Below, piece after piece: positions 33,080 through 46,100 of a stretch of DNA of 64,000 bases. The position numbers and the translations under genes are program-made. Numbering within the stretch: the stretch's first letter is position 1; each line of letters starts with the position of its first letter. The DNA comes from Undaria pinnatifida (taxonomy: Eukaryota > Sar > Phaeophyceae > Laminariales > Alariaceae): NCBI GenBank assembly GCA_012845835.1, contig JABAKD010000018.1, positions 9,587,759-9,651,758 of the forward strand, written 5' to 3'. The notes under the pieces were generated by a model, which searched no databases, had not been told where the DNA came from, and saw nothing but the letters and a program-made list of their open reading frames with translations.

Positions 33080-34855
33080 CCACACCCCAAATACTCGTAC
33101 AGATGTTACTGCTCATTTCATCTTTGCACTTTTTCTCCAGCATCCTACTTCGTAACACGCAGATCCGGGGTCACATAGCAGGCACTAGACTAGTCCCCCA
33201 ACCTACAATGTACGGTGCAAGAATTATTTTGTATCGCGAGAAGGGTCAGGCGTTTTCTTTCCTCGTCGACTGGCGTCGAATAGTGCATGCACCCGTTAGG
33301 CACTAGCTTTGTGCGTGTCACTTTTTTGCATGCAGAAAAGGTTCCCTGGGGGGCTCGAACTCGAGAAATCCACCTCTAGACTATAACTTGGTCGAGAGCG
33401 CCCAGAAAACAATACCCATGGCCCACATTCCTTTGTTCTGGAGGGAGGGGGGGAGGGGCGTAGGCCTCCCTAAAATCGTGTGATTCGCAGAGTAGGGGAT
33501 GTATACATGCACCCCCTCCCCACGATCGCTTCGCGATTTCTGTGGAACCCGATGGCGCTTATTTTTCTTTCGGCTGTGTAGAAGGGCCTCACACCTCACG
33601 CCAGATGAGGTCGGCGCTCAGAATCATTCAGATAGGTTTCGAGATGTCCCCGTTTGAACGGACAACGCACCACAATGTAACTGTGGACGCGTGTGTGGCG
33701 ATATGACGATATCATTCTTTTTATCCCCAGCGAGGGGAGGGGGGGGTTGCTAGTTGTACTACTAACCAGCAGGTATGAGGTTTACCACTTCAGAAACCAC
33801 ACCTGGGTCAGTATGTACATGTGTATTACGTATTAAATGCGTTAGCTAACGAAGATGGCTGAGAGTTAGGATCGTCCCTAACGCACAATGATACGGGACG
33901 AATCGAGACAAAAGCGTGGCATTCTCCCAAACGTAAGCACTTGAAAAACCGCCTCGCCAGCAATGCCCCCCCCCCCAAGAAAAAAAAAACGTAAGACGCG
34001 TGCTACGACAGAGGTACGATCACTTTAAGTCTGAAATGGTTTCTGAACGAAGGAGCTCCTTGACACAAAAATCGTCGGAAATAGGCCGTTTTTTTGTCCT
34101 AATTCTTGTTGGGTACCTATGCCATGGTTTTTTTTTCGGCCGGCGGCAGCTTTATTCGGCTCCAAATAATATTTTGGGAGAGGTCTTAAGCTCCCAAACT
34201 GAGGTACCACAGAAAAAAAAATGGTTGAGGTGCACCTCTGTCGTAGCACGCGTCGTAACCGGGATGGTGGGACCCACCGAGATGTTACCGCGTTCAAACC
34301 GCAACCAGCTGCCGATTCGTTGGCCGCCTCGACCACCGATTGGCCGGCCAAGGTCAGCTGACACTGATTGGCTGATCGCCGCGACTATCGACCATTAATA
34401 GTCGGCCAAACCAACCAGGATAACCCATTGGCCAAGTACCGCGACTTGTATTTTGGTGGTCAACCGCATCTGATTGGTTGTCCACAACTGCGACTGATTG
34501 GGAGACCGTGGACGAGCCCTTACGCTCTCCGTTCTTCTATGCCACCCTGGATTAACGACGGAAATGAAGGTAGCTTGTCCGATAACACATGTGGGTGCAA
34601 TTATAAAGGGATTCATTGGATATTGCCAGGTCCGCCCGAATATCCGGCCGATCTGGTATCCCGCCGTTTCAGGAGGGGAGAGTGTTATAAGGCTTTGTTT
34701 GGGTAAGCTATTGGTTAACCTTTTGCAAGTGATCGAACGGACTAATACCTCACTAATACCTTAATATCATAATTCACGCAGATTTGCAAAGCTGAGTATA
34801 AATCACTCAATCGGTCGAATTCACAGCTGAGGTATTATAAATGAAATAAAAACGC
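33080..34855. other. No gene seen
   Basis: No supported exon. A tRNA-like fragment at 33345-33400 minus (GAGTTCGAGCCCCCC) is too incomplete to call. Confidence 0.45.
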
Positions 34856-34859
34856 TCCA

Positions 34860-35110
34860 CAACCAACGGAGTTCCGGTCCCAAGCAGCGCGAAACGATGG
34901 ACTACGCGCCGCATGATTTGTGTTGTAGAACTTGAATTGAAGCAAGCCCGAAACGGTACGCAGCGGAGTCCACATTTCGAAGCACGAAACTACGCGCCGC
35001 ATGATTTGTGTTGTGGGGCTTGAATTGAAGCAAGCCCTAAACGTTCCAAAGCGGAGTTCACATTTCGAAGCGATGCGAAAAGATACATGACCCGCCACGA
35101 TTCGTCAAGT
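34860..35110. repeat. ~89-bp tandem repeat
   Basis: Two full units start at 34900 and 34989 (ACTACGCGCCGCATGATTTG). Decayed units lie on both sides, and a fragment (AACGCGCCGCATTTTGTCAAG) at about 35227. Confidence 0.75.
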
Positions 35111-35114
35111 CCAA

Positions 35115-37025
35115 ACGGGCCCACGTCTCCAAGTGCCACACATTTTTATAAAAATTAAAAAGACACCTCCGCAGGGATATCGAGAATTCGTACACACTTT
35201 GTGAAGGGGCGCGAACCGATAGAAAACGCGCCGCATTTTGTCAAGTTTCCCACGGTCGCTACCGGTTGGCTGTTACTGCAGCGCGCACGAGCAGCAACAC
35301 GACGATAGTAACGCACAAATTCACGCTACGAACAGACAACAGCAAAAATATGCCACTGCATGAGCCCGCGGCTTCACCGCTTCACGGACCGCCCCTTACA
35401 CACACCGTTTCACTGACCGCCCCTTACACACACTCTAGTATATCAATGTCAAAAGAGGCCTTGACGCGCCCCCAGAATGATCCGTCTCTGAGCGTGTTTG
35501 CACAACAGGGCCCCCCAAAGACCGTTCTCTACTTGGGGACAGGCTCAACACAAGGCAGGACGCGACACAAGGCCGCGGTTTAAGTGTGCCGGTGTAACCA
35601 AAGCAACATCAAAAGCACAACTCCGCCGCCGACTACTACTACAGCGAGCGCCCGCTCTTGAGCAATTCGGTCGTGTCATGATAAATTGCGGATCGTTTGC
35701 CTACGATAAACAAGAACCTGGCCAAAGAAACTGCACCCAGCTCGTAAGAGCTTTACGTTCGTTTCCCATCGATAAACAAGAAGTTTGATCGAAAAACGAT
35801 GTTCAGGGCCGGGTGCCGTACTAATTCCCATACAGCGGCCGACATCAGCCTTGGGCCAATCAATGGTGGCATCAAAATACGAACTTGAGCCTCGACAAAC
35901 AAACGTTTCTTACTAGCGGGTGCCTTCCGTGCTGCTCAAATATGCCAGGAGATCGCGGATTGGTTGACCCTCTCTGCCCCACCCCACCACTCTAAAACAA
36001 GTATATCAAGGCAACAAGATACCTTGACGCGACCAAAAAAAATATCGGTCTCCAAGGATCTTTGCTACACTGTTCATCCTTTCGTTCAGACAACGAGCAA
36101 CAGCTACTTTCACTCCTTTCCCACATATTTCAAAACAAAACGAACGTAACCACACACGGCTATAGTACCTGGCACCTGGTATATTACCTGGTTTGTTTAT
36201 CGTTATTAGTAAAAAAAAATCCCGAAAGCAGAACGAAGACAGAAAAAAAGCAGAGAAGGGAAAACAAACTACAGATAAATCTCCCACCAACCACCCCCCA
36301 TAATTCCACATGGAGGGAAAAAGAAAAAACAGCAACTTGGGGGGTCAGCGGGGGAGTCAGCGCCCGTAATTCAGCCCGGAAGACGGGGGAAGAAACGAAC
36401 CATGACTCGTGTTTCCGTGATTTCGTGCTTTTTGCGCCGCCGCGCCGGGCTAGCTCAAGCATCAATTGTGTTTCAATATCGGCTCTGACAAAGAAAAGCC
36501 GGCGCGGCGGAACTTCTGTCGGACAAAACCAAAACACAACCCAGAGGACGATGGCGAGAGAGATAGAAAAAACGAAACACGGCAGCAGTGGTACGACTAG
36601 CACAGAAGCCACAGCAATAGTTCCGCCGTATCTAGGTTTAAACGACGCCAGTTAAGGAGGCGAAACTTCTTACAGTCATACGAACCAGCAAACCAACTGA
36701 TCTACCAACCAAACAACCATCTCACGCGTAGCCGACGAACCAACGTCAACCGATCAGTATTCGCTACCCAACTTCAATCGATCAGCAGTAATCGATCAAC
36801 AGAAACTATCCAACGCCAACCAATCAACATCAACCAATCGTTGCTAACCAACTATCCACCAACCCACCAATCGCGAATGCCATAGCCACAGGCAAGGAAA
36901 GGGGGTAACCTGTCCCCCCCCATCCCCCCCTACGCACACAGGTAGTGTAGGGAGGGCGGGTTGAGGAGCGCAAGCTTCTTCGCTGCCCCCCCCCCGTAAG
37001 TAACGCCTGCCTGTGTAAATAACGA
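35115..37025. other. No gene seen downstream of HMGR
   Basis: Includes a 28-bp direct repeat (ACCGCCCCTTACACACAC, about 35388 and 35420) and CCAA/CAAC-rich sequence at 36680-36870. The long plus and minus frames at 36.1-36.6 kb overlap each other and are low complexity. Confidence 0.45.
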
Positions 37026-37030
37026 GGTGG

Positions 37031-37163
37031 TCATGTGGACGTCGGCGGCGGTGGCGGTGACGGTTGCTTGCGGTTGTGCTGCATGTGGGCGCGCACGAGC
37101 TGGTTGGACGCCAGGGCTGCTACGAGCGAGAGCTCGCCCGCCAACGTCGCACCTGCTACAACC
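37031..37163 (-). CDS. HMGR: HMGR exon 13, catalytic His and stop
   Basis: Encodes [26 protein letters not shown] with catalytic His615, then a short Pro-rich tail and TGA at 37033-37031. The acceptor is TTGACAG|GGT. Confidence 0.96.
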
Positions 37164-40100
37164 CTGTCAATGCACCGCCGTAAATCAGGGGGGGGGGTTG
37201 CGCGTGCGAGACGGGGTCAGTACAGGTCGTGGATTATCGTCGTGGAAAACGCGAACGCTTGGGATCGCTTAAGAAGATCGAAGTCACCGGGGGAGGGGCG
37301 AGGATTCTGTAAGTATTCGATCTAAAAAAATCGGGAGTTCTTGGGCAAAAATGCCGATTTAGGGCGATTCATATCGAGACATACAATATAATATCTGCTT
37401 GGGTTATTCGAGTCAAACTCCAAGGGTTTTGTTCCCAATAACCAATCTATGGTCGAAAGGCTAAACACAAAGTGTGTTCTCCCCCCAACGGGAATGCAGT
37501 GCTCAAGGAAAGGTTAAAGCAAATGAAAAAAAATGAGGTGTACAAGGACCCGCTTACTTATTTTATCCCCTGCGCGTTCAAAGATCGAGTCAACATTTTC
37601 TCAAGCGCTGCCGCCTGTCTCGCAATTAATTGTTGATGCTATCACATTAACTCATCGGCACAACCCACTCCGTGGTCAGGCATTCAGTAATTATCGAGTG
37701 GAAGGGATAGGGTCTACAGGGCACTGTAGAGCTGTACAGTACCCGCCACCTCCGACAAAAAACCGATAACATATTTTTAGGCTAGCTTTTTCTTGTGAAA
37801 AAAGGGTGAGTCCTACACACACTTCAGTATGACAGCTGTCGAACTTCTTACTTGCCCATTTTTGTAAGGTTAAGCTTCTTGTGGGGCTTGAGCTTTTCTC
37901 GTGGGGCTCTTTCTGAGGAGAGGGCCGGTACTGCAGGTGTCCTGTTCTACGCGGACTCACTTCGCCATCTGTTGTGCGTTTTCCCCTGGCCGTCCCGGCG
38001 CCTTCGTCGCGCCTCGGCAGCCCACCACGTCAAGGCACGCTGCTTGGGCGGGGAGGCTGGTACCCCCACCGATTGTGCCGACCTCGATGGAGGGCATGTT
38101 TACCGATACCTGCACGCCCCAAATACAGCAGGCGCAACAGACCAAAAACAACGCACACAGAAGAAACAACAACAAAAGAGCACCCCACAAAAGCAAAAAA
38201 CAAAAATAAACCGGGCATCACGGGAAAGGAGTGGGAGGGAGTGAGGGAGGGGGGCGAAAATGAACACTACAGCATCATCAGCCACTGCATGGTTGGGGGG
38301 GGAAACATGGCGTCCGTACGCAGCCATTCCGTTTTTTTTTTTCTCTCATCCCCTCTATACATATTATCTTCGCACCTTTTATTTCTCCTTCTCCCTCCAA
38401 AGACGTGACTCAGGTCTGGGGTCACGAAGCAGAGTCTTCTCCCCCCTCCCCACCACGGTACGTGCTTTCATTTATATCACGAGAATATTCAACACATTCT
38501 TCTTCGACCTGTGCTTACCCGCGCTATAAATCGCTTTCGGCAGGTGGTGTCTGTAAAATAAAATCTCCATGCCAAACTTTGAAACCATGACTCCAACCTT
38601 GTTAATAGCAGCGTTCGAGGTTCGCCACGAATAATGGACCACCGGGGCGACCGACCTTCCACCCAGGCAACAAGTCGTTGAACAAGGGCGCAGTGTGATT
38701 CCACGAGCGTTTTTTTGCTGCGCACTTACACTAATCGTAGACGCTCTTGATCTGAGCAACCTTATCATGTTTTTTCAAGGGTATGTTAGATAAGGTACGT
38801 ACTGACTGCAAGGTAAATCTGGGTAAACCAGTACCCAACAAGAAGGTAGGTCACGTACGGGCCCGACACATTACCCAAATTTCAGGTACGATAGGTACAC
38901 GGCTCAGTACTTACCCGGGCATCGAGTATGCCCATCGACGAAGTAGGCGATATAGGTACGAGCTCCGCTACGATCTCAACATCTTACTTACGTTTCGCGG
39001 TACGTCATGTACGGCCATCGATACTCACCCGGGTATCGAGTATACCCATCGACATACCCTTCCCACAAAGCTGTTAAGCGGTACACCACGACTGCTAAGC
39101 TAGCACCAAGTGCTAACTGCTAGATCAGCCAGTGGTTATGGTGCATACCGAACAAAATAACAATCATTGGGCGCCGGCTGCAAGCTCAGCGGCTATGGTG
39201 TATGCCTAAAAGAAACACAATCGGCGGCGATGACTGCTACGCCAGTGGATCCGGTGTATAACTAAAATAAACAGAAACACCCAGTCTAGGAGCCTGGTGG
39301 TTATGGTTCACCAGCTATCATACACCGAATTAAATCACAATCAGGGGGCTTTACTCGCTAGCTCAGTGGGTATTGAGCCTCGCTAGCTTTGTTGCGTCAC
39401 GAAGGGCTAGATTTCAGAGAGAAGAGCTACTGTTAGAACATGACCATGCCCGGCATATAGCACAACAACGCCTTCCACTCACGAGAAGGTCCCCGTTGTC
39501 CATCTGCTCCATGAGCGTGATGCAGCTGCTCGACTCCACATTCTGCGCGGGGTCTTGGCCCGTCGCGAGGAACACGGCGGTAACTACGTTTGCGGCGTGG
39601 GCGTTGAACCCGCCCAAAGCGCCGGCCATGGCGCTCCCCACGAGGTTCTTCTGGATGTTGGTCTCCACCATCGCCTGCGATATTAACAGCCACGAGAAAC
39701 AAGAAAACGCTTCTTTCAAGTATAAAACTAAGAAAAAACATGAAAAAAATGTGTGTGGGATAGGAAACCAATGGCGATTTGCCAGTACAAAACAAACTAC
39801 AAACTCGTTTTAGCTATCACTAGTCGGTGTTACATGCCCGGTCATTTGCCCGGTGGCCAATTATTATTCTTTATATTTCGTCTAGCTTTGAGTTTTTTCA
39901 AGACCGGCGTTCACATCTATATATCTATCTTCGCTGTGCTGCTGCTGCTGCTGCTGCTTGCTTCTTCTCTGCAGGCATACCGCTGCGGTACAGGGTACGA
40001 GGAGCGGCGCGCATACCCTCATCTCTTGTGTCACCTCCATTAGGACTGCTTGCTGTAGGCTAGACTTCTAGGTACATCGTTTACACGCACCATGGGTGCT

Positions 40101-43100
40101 ATTCATGCCGACTATTCGGCGCGGGCTGACAAAAACCAAGAAAACAGTATGCGTGTTTGCTCAGCGTGCGTCGACGATGGCGCTCCCCACAGCGCTCTTT
40201 TGGATGTTGGTCTTCAACATCGCCTTCGCGGCGAGACCGTTTTTCTTCACAATCACAAGAAACAAACAAACATTAACAAACAAAAAAGATAACAATAAAA
40301 AAAAGCGAACGCCCAAACAATTTTTGATGAAACTAAAAACTCGGAAAAACACAACGAAAAACAGAATAACCTAACCGTTTTATTGGTAGGGGTATCGTAT
40401 GGTTTGCTACTGTTGCCCCGTTCCAACAATCAACACAAAACACACGCGGACAAAACAAAACAAAAACACCTTTCGTTCAACAGACTATAGTACCAGATGG
40501 GTGGAAATATCAGCTTAATGTTGAAGAACACACACTTAACTCTTCCGAGGCTCATTATATCGACCAAGAAAACGAGAGGCGCGCTCGCATCAACTGCACG
40601 ACCGTTTACTAGCAGGAAGCACGTGTAGTAGCACGAGTAGCAGCATGCTGTGCGCGGGTCGTATAGCTCCTAACGTCACGCGTCGGACACACACGCTACC
40701 CAGCAGCCCAGCCCGCTTTGTGTGGCCAATCCTGTGATCGTCACATCTTCATTTTTTACTTTCAACTGTTTCCCCCTCAAGTCCCAAAGGGGTGAGCAGC
40801 GTAAGTCTCACCTTCACCGTGGTCTTGAGGGTGGCCTCGACAAACTTGCTGGGGATGCGCGCCTCGCACACGATGGACTTCCCACGCCCCTCCACCCAGT
40901 TAATTGCCGCCGGCTTTTTGTCCGTGCACATGTTGCCGGAGATCGCCACCAGCTCCATCTCGGGGAACACCTTCGTCATTGCATTGCATTACATTACATT
41001 ATGTTATATTATCTCAGTAGACTAGATTTATACAAGAGTTTATGATTTAACCGCGCCTAAACTCCAAACTACCAACCAACGCACACATTACGCGTTTACG
41101 ACAGTTACAAATATCGTGCTGCGCGACTTCCTAGCGACAGCTGCAAGATCATTCAAGAGTGAAATATCTTGAAGAGTACACCAGGTACCTAGTATTAGAT
41201 TAGATTATACTGTCGAGCATTATAATGATCAGGTTAATCGTGCTATTAATGGCGAAAACGCGAGTGTATTTGTCCCAGCGAAAATCATGATCGGATTAAT
41301 AGTCCCGTCAAAATACGCGATCAGATGAATCGTTTCAGCAAAATGCGACATCGGCTTAATGTTCCCAGTAAAATCGTGGTTACATTACTCGTCCAAGAAA
41401 AACTCGTGATTGGAACAATCTTAGCATAAAAAAGTAACGACTATTGATACCATTATTCATCGGCGAACTAAATAAAGGCCGATTGGATGAATTGGCATGG
41501 CATGTCATGGCATGCCGGGATACGCCAACAGGTTGACGACCGCTAGAACCTCCTTCGACGACATGTCCCATCTTCAACGGTACGGTATGGCGTGATATGG
41601 CATGATATGGTATGGTGGGATATGGTGTTGCATGGTACGGTATGGTATATGTCATGGAACGGTACGGCATGGTACGGTACGGCGTGGTATTGTACGGTAT
41701 ACCATGTCAAAGCATGTCATAACACGACAGGGCATGGCATGGAATGGCGAGGCACCCTTACCTCCTGAAGCAGGTCGACCACAGCCAGAACCCCCTTCGA
41801 CACCATGTTCATCCCCATCGCATCCCCAGCGAAGCAGTTGAACCGGAGGTAAACGTTACGGCCAGCCACGGTGGACATCAGCCCCTGCAGCTTTCCTGTC
41901 GTGACACGGCCATCATGGGTGCAACGTGCGGTGACCGTGCCCGGAGTTGAGACGGGGGGGGTACGGGAAGGGGGGCATCGGCAGCGCTAAACACACAAAA
42001 ATCAAGCACCTGCCCAATGATACCACCCGCATCAACATCGTACACCCTCGCGGACATCCCTCTCCCCTGCAGCAATCACACTTCCACCAAACAACGACGC
42101 CCTCTCCTCTCACCCCCGTCGCTCCTCCGCCCCCCCACCCCAAATCGTCATTCGGTTTCCCTCCTCTTTTACCTCCCCATATCTCCCTCCCCGACTCCCC
42201 TGCCTGGTCTGTGAAAACCCAACATGCTCCGTCCCGGCACTGTAGGGATGCGAGGGCCTAATAGCTAATAGCTATGGTTACACGACTACGGCCATGCATG
42301 CATATCGAGTACACCCCCCGCCTCAGCATTTGAATATGCCAGAAAAAAGGTTGGCAGCCGTAGTTGACAGGGCTGGATGGGAGAAAATGAGAAAAGGACG
42401 AGCTGGAATAAGATGGGACTACGTAGTCGAGACACTATGGAGAGATTTAGGGCGAGACCGAGAAGAGGTACTGTCGATAGAGACGTTTGGCGGGTACAAG
42501 ACATAAAGAAGTAACGGAAAAAGTAGAGGAAAGGGAAAGGCAAGCGCTAAGAAACAACGCGAAAGAGGAGAAGCACCCAGAGATATGCGGGGGGTTGAGG
42601 GAATATATTGGAATGAAAACGTATCTGCACGGCCCAATGGACTACGCGAAAAAGATGAAACTGCGATTTCGCGTAGGGGACCTGGACCTACCAGTAGAAG
42701 CAAGAAAGAGATATATCAGTAGTCGGGAGAAGGACGTGGCTACAACTATGCGCCCGTGTGGCACAACAATAGAGTAGGGCTCACATAGTAGGAGAATGTG
42801 AAATATACCAGGAAGAACGGGATGCGCCAGAGGAGATGAGGAAATTAGATGTATGTGATATGGAAGAGTTTGGCAGACTAGAGAGTAGCGAGAAAACGAT
42901 CGCTATCCTAGGAGATACATGGTGGCCGCAGACGGCGAAACAGGACGGGGAGAGGGTAATCAAACAGTTTCTTATGCAGTATATGGAAAAAGCGTAATGA
43001 GCGCCCCAATGTTCAAGTTGTCTCTATTTGGAGTAGGAACGGTGCTCCGTCTCGAAAGGGATGCATGATCAATGGTCACATGAATAAAGGCAAGCAACAA

Positions 43101-46100
43101 ACGAGCATGCCCCCCCCCCCCCCCCTCCGCCCTCCGCCCTAGCTCCTCCCCTCCACGCCCCTTTTCCTTCCCGGCCCCCCTTTTTGTAAGGACGCGAGAG
43201 TCCATGGTCGAAATACTACGGCTATGCATGAAACGAGGACCCCCGCCCCAACCCCTCCTTCCCCACTCCCTGCTCTCACCGAAGTTGGTGGTGGTCTCGA
43301 AGGCGGCCTTGATAGCGTCGAAGTTGTCCTCGTCCTCCGACCACTTCTTCAGACCCGCCGCCGCCATCGCGTCCGGCATGCGCAGGCACGGGGCGCGTGT
43401 GATGCCGTCCTTCAGTAACGCCGCCCGGCAGCCCCCTCCCTGCCCGATCGCCTTGCACCCCCGGTTGGTGCTGGCCACGAGGCAACCCTGTTGTTCGAAT
43501 AGCATCATCGGAAAACGCAAAACGTCAAGAACAAGATTAGAAACAAGGCAGCCTTGTGCTCCGTTCGGCACTGGCCACGAGGCGACCCTGTCGTTTTTAT
43601 CGCAGGATCATCGGGACAACGCAAAACAAAACAAAATAAAGCAAAGCAACAAGAACAAGAACAACTGCAATATCAATATAAATATCAAGGCAGCCTTGCA
43701 CCCCCGGTCGGCACTGGTCATGAGGCAACCCTGTCGTTCGTTTCGAATCATCGGGAAAACGAAAAAAAGACAACAACAAAAATAAGTCCAATAACAGGAG
43801 CGAAATAAATACCAAGCACAAGGCCAAAAACAATAAACAAGATGGCCTTGTGTCTCCGGTTGGTACTGGCCATGAGGCACAACCCTGTCGTTGTCTCGCA
43901 CCATCAGGAATACGTAAACAACAACGAACACCATCAAGAACAAGTACACGAACAAGAAAAACGGGTGAGAAGCGAGACAGCAGCCATGGCGGCGGAGACA
44001 GCAGCATTAACCTCAACAGCGGCAGCAGAGAGCAGTAGCGTCAACAGCAACGCCAACACCAGCAGCATCAACATCAACAAATCAGTTGGGACGCCGGTCT
44101 TATGGAGCACGCCAAGGCCTAAACAAACAACAGCAACACCAACATCAGCAGAAGCACCAACATCAACAAATCAGTTGGGACACCGGTCTTATGGAGCACG
44201 CCAAGGCCTGTTTTGGCTTCACGCAGTTTCTACGTCGTGCGGGGGCGGGAGCGGTCAGTCCAGTTGTCAAACAACGGTTACCAAGCTTAATGCCCCCCCC
44301 CCCCCCCTCCCCCCTGCGACTCACCGAACAACTCACCGAGCTTCGCGCTTGGTGCACGTGATGTCTGCCTGGTCGGTGAAAACCAGACGTGCTCATCCCG
44401 GCATTGTAGAGATGCGAGGGTCAACAGTCTGAAGACTACGGCTAAGCATGAAATGAGTACCCCCCCCCCCCCATCCGGGCAAACCGCGATCTCCTAGCAC
44501 TTTTGATCCCCGACGCGCTCGGTCCCTGTATGGTAGGAATGCCAGGGTCAACGGTCCTACGGATTATGGTCAAGCACGATATGATGACCCCCCCCCCTTC
44601 CCCTTGACGGACTGACCTCGGTGGTGGCCATGGGAACGAAGACCTCCTTGCCGTTGAGCATGAGGGGACCAACCACACCGACGGGGATGGGCACGTACCC
44701 GCACACGATCTCGCAGTTAGCCCCGAAGATGCGCTCGTAGTCGTACCCCTATATTCACGAAAGAATTGAGATGCGGACACACAAGGTGGACACCAATAAG
44801 TAAGGCGGGAAGCTAAATAAAAAAAGAGGGAAGTACAACTACTGTAAACCAGTCAAAACAACCAAAACAAATTAGTACTCGCATTGCATAATAAAACAAA
44901 TAAAACAATACTTAAGAAACAACTACTGCAAAACAACCTAAACAGCATAATACACGTACTCGCGTATGTACAACGAAACTAAAATCTGCAGAAACAGCTA
45001 ACGACACCAGCATTTTGGGCGACCACTGCTGGGAGGGAAAACGCCGCCCCCGATGCATAGCGACTAGACAAGCACACAAAAACCACGGATACGATAGCGT
45101 GAGCGTGCAGCAGTACGAGTATCCTCATGCCGCCCGAGTGTCGTACAGCTTATTACTTGGCAGTTCGGGCACCCGCAGCCTGGGCTGTTTCCTGTGGTCG
45201 ATGCTGTAATCACTTAGGCACTTTACTCCTCTCAAGCCCACAAGAAGGTAACATCTCCCAATCTATATAGCAGCCCGCGTTGCTTCGTGTCGCCTGTGCT
45301 GCAATGGCCATTCGTGTTTGTAGTTTGCTTTCTGTTATGTTAAGTCCCAAAGTAGTTCCGAGTAGGTGTTCCACACCTTATGGCAAAGGTTTGTATCGAC
45401 AGCAGGCGCTCCCATGCCTATGGCAAATACTTCTAGAAAAACAAGGCGGGTTTACGCTTTAACTGTACGTGGAGGTTTTCCATCGATCGTTCGACCCTTC
45501 TCGTGGCGTCCCTTTGCCTACCTATGCAAAATTCCAACGTTGACAGTAGGCGGTTCCAAGCCTACGGCAAAGATTTATAGTAAAATAAGGGATTATAAGC
45601 TTCACCTGTACGGGGAGGTTTTCCATCGATCGACCAATGCGCCTCTCGAACAAGCTGCGTCGTACCACCACCGCGCGAGCGTGGTCGCCTAGCTTCTTCT
45701 CCAGCTGGTGGTCCTTAAGCTTGCCCGTCACCACGCACGCCACTACCTATAAATATAAATAGCATGAGGGCGCAATCAACAAGAACGCCAAGACCAACCA
45801 AAGCGAAAATGAAAGCGCGAAGGCACGCGGCCCTGAATGTGGCTTTCAGCGTTGGGGCGGTACGAGGTGGACGAATACACCCCCACCAAAGAAGGCTGGT
45901 AGGTGGGTGGTGGGTGGGTGGCAATCTATTGTAATAAACACTACGCCTGCTACAGCCTATCAAAAGCAGAAGGACGCCAGAAACAAAAACGCCAATAAGA
46001 TAACAAAAATAAAAAGCACAACAACGATGCCATCAACCACAGCAGCAAATGCTGCTACAAAACCACCACGCAAAACAAAGCAGCATTCACATTGTTGGCA

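Noticed and set aside
33345-33400. tRNA-like sequence on the minus strand
   Set aside because: B-box-like GAGTTCGAGCCCC is present but no complete cloverleaf or anticodon arm can be drawn by eye.
36062-36655. 197-codon plus and 142-codon minus frames
   Set aside because: They overlap each other, are low complexity and have no family features.
40161-40352. Possible extra HMGR exon ([12 protein letters not shown])
   Set aside because: Lacks an acceptor, runs into a stop, and duplicates the start of exon 11; treated as an intronic echo.
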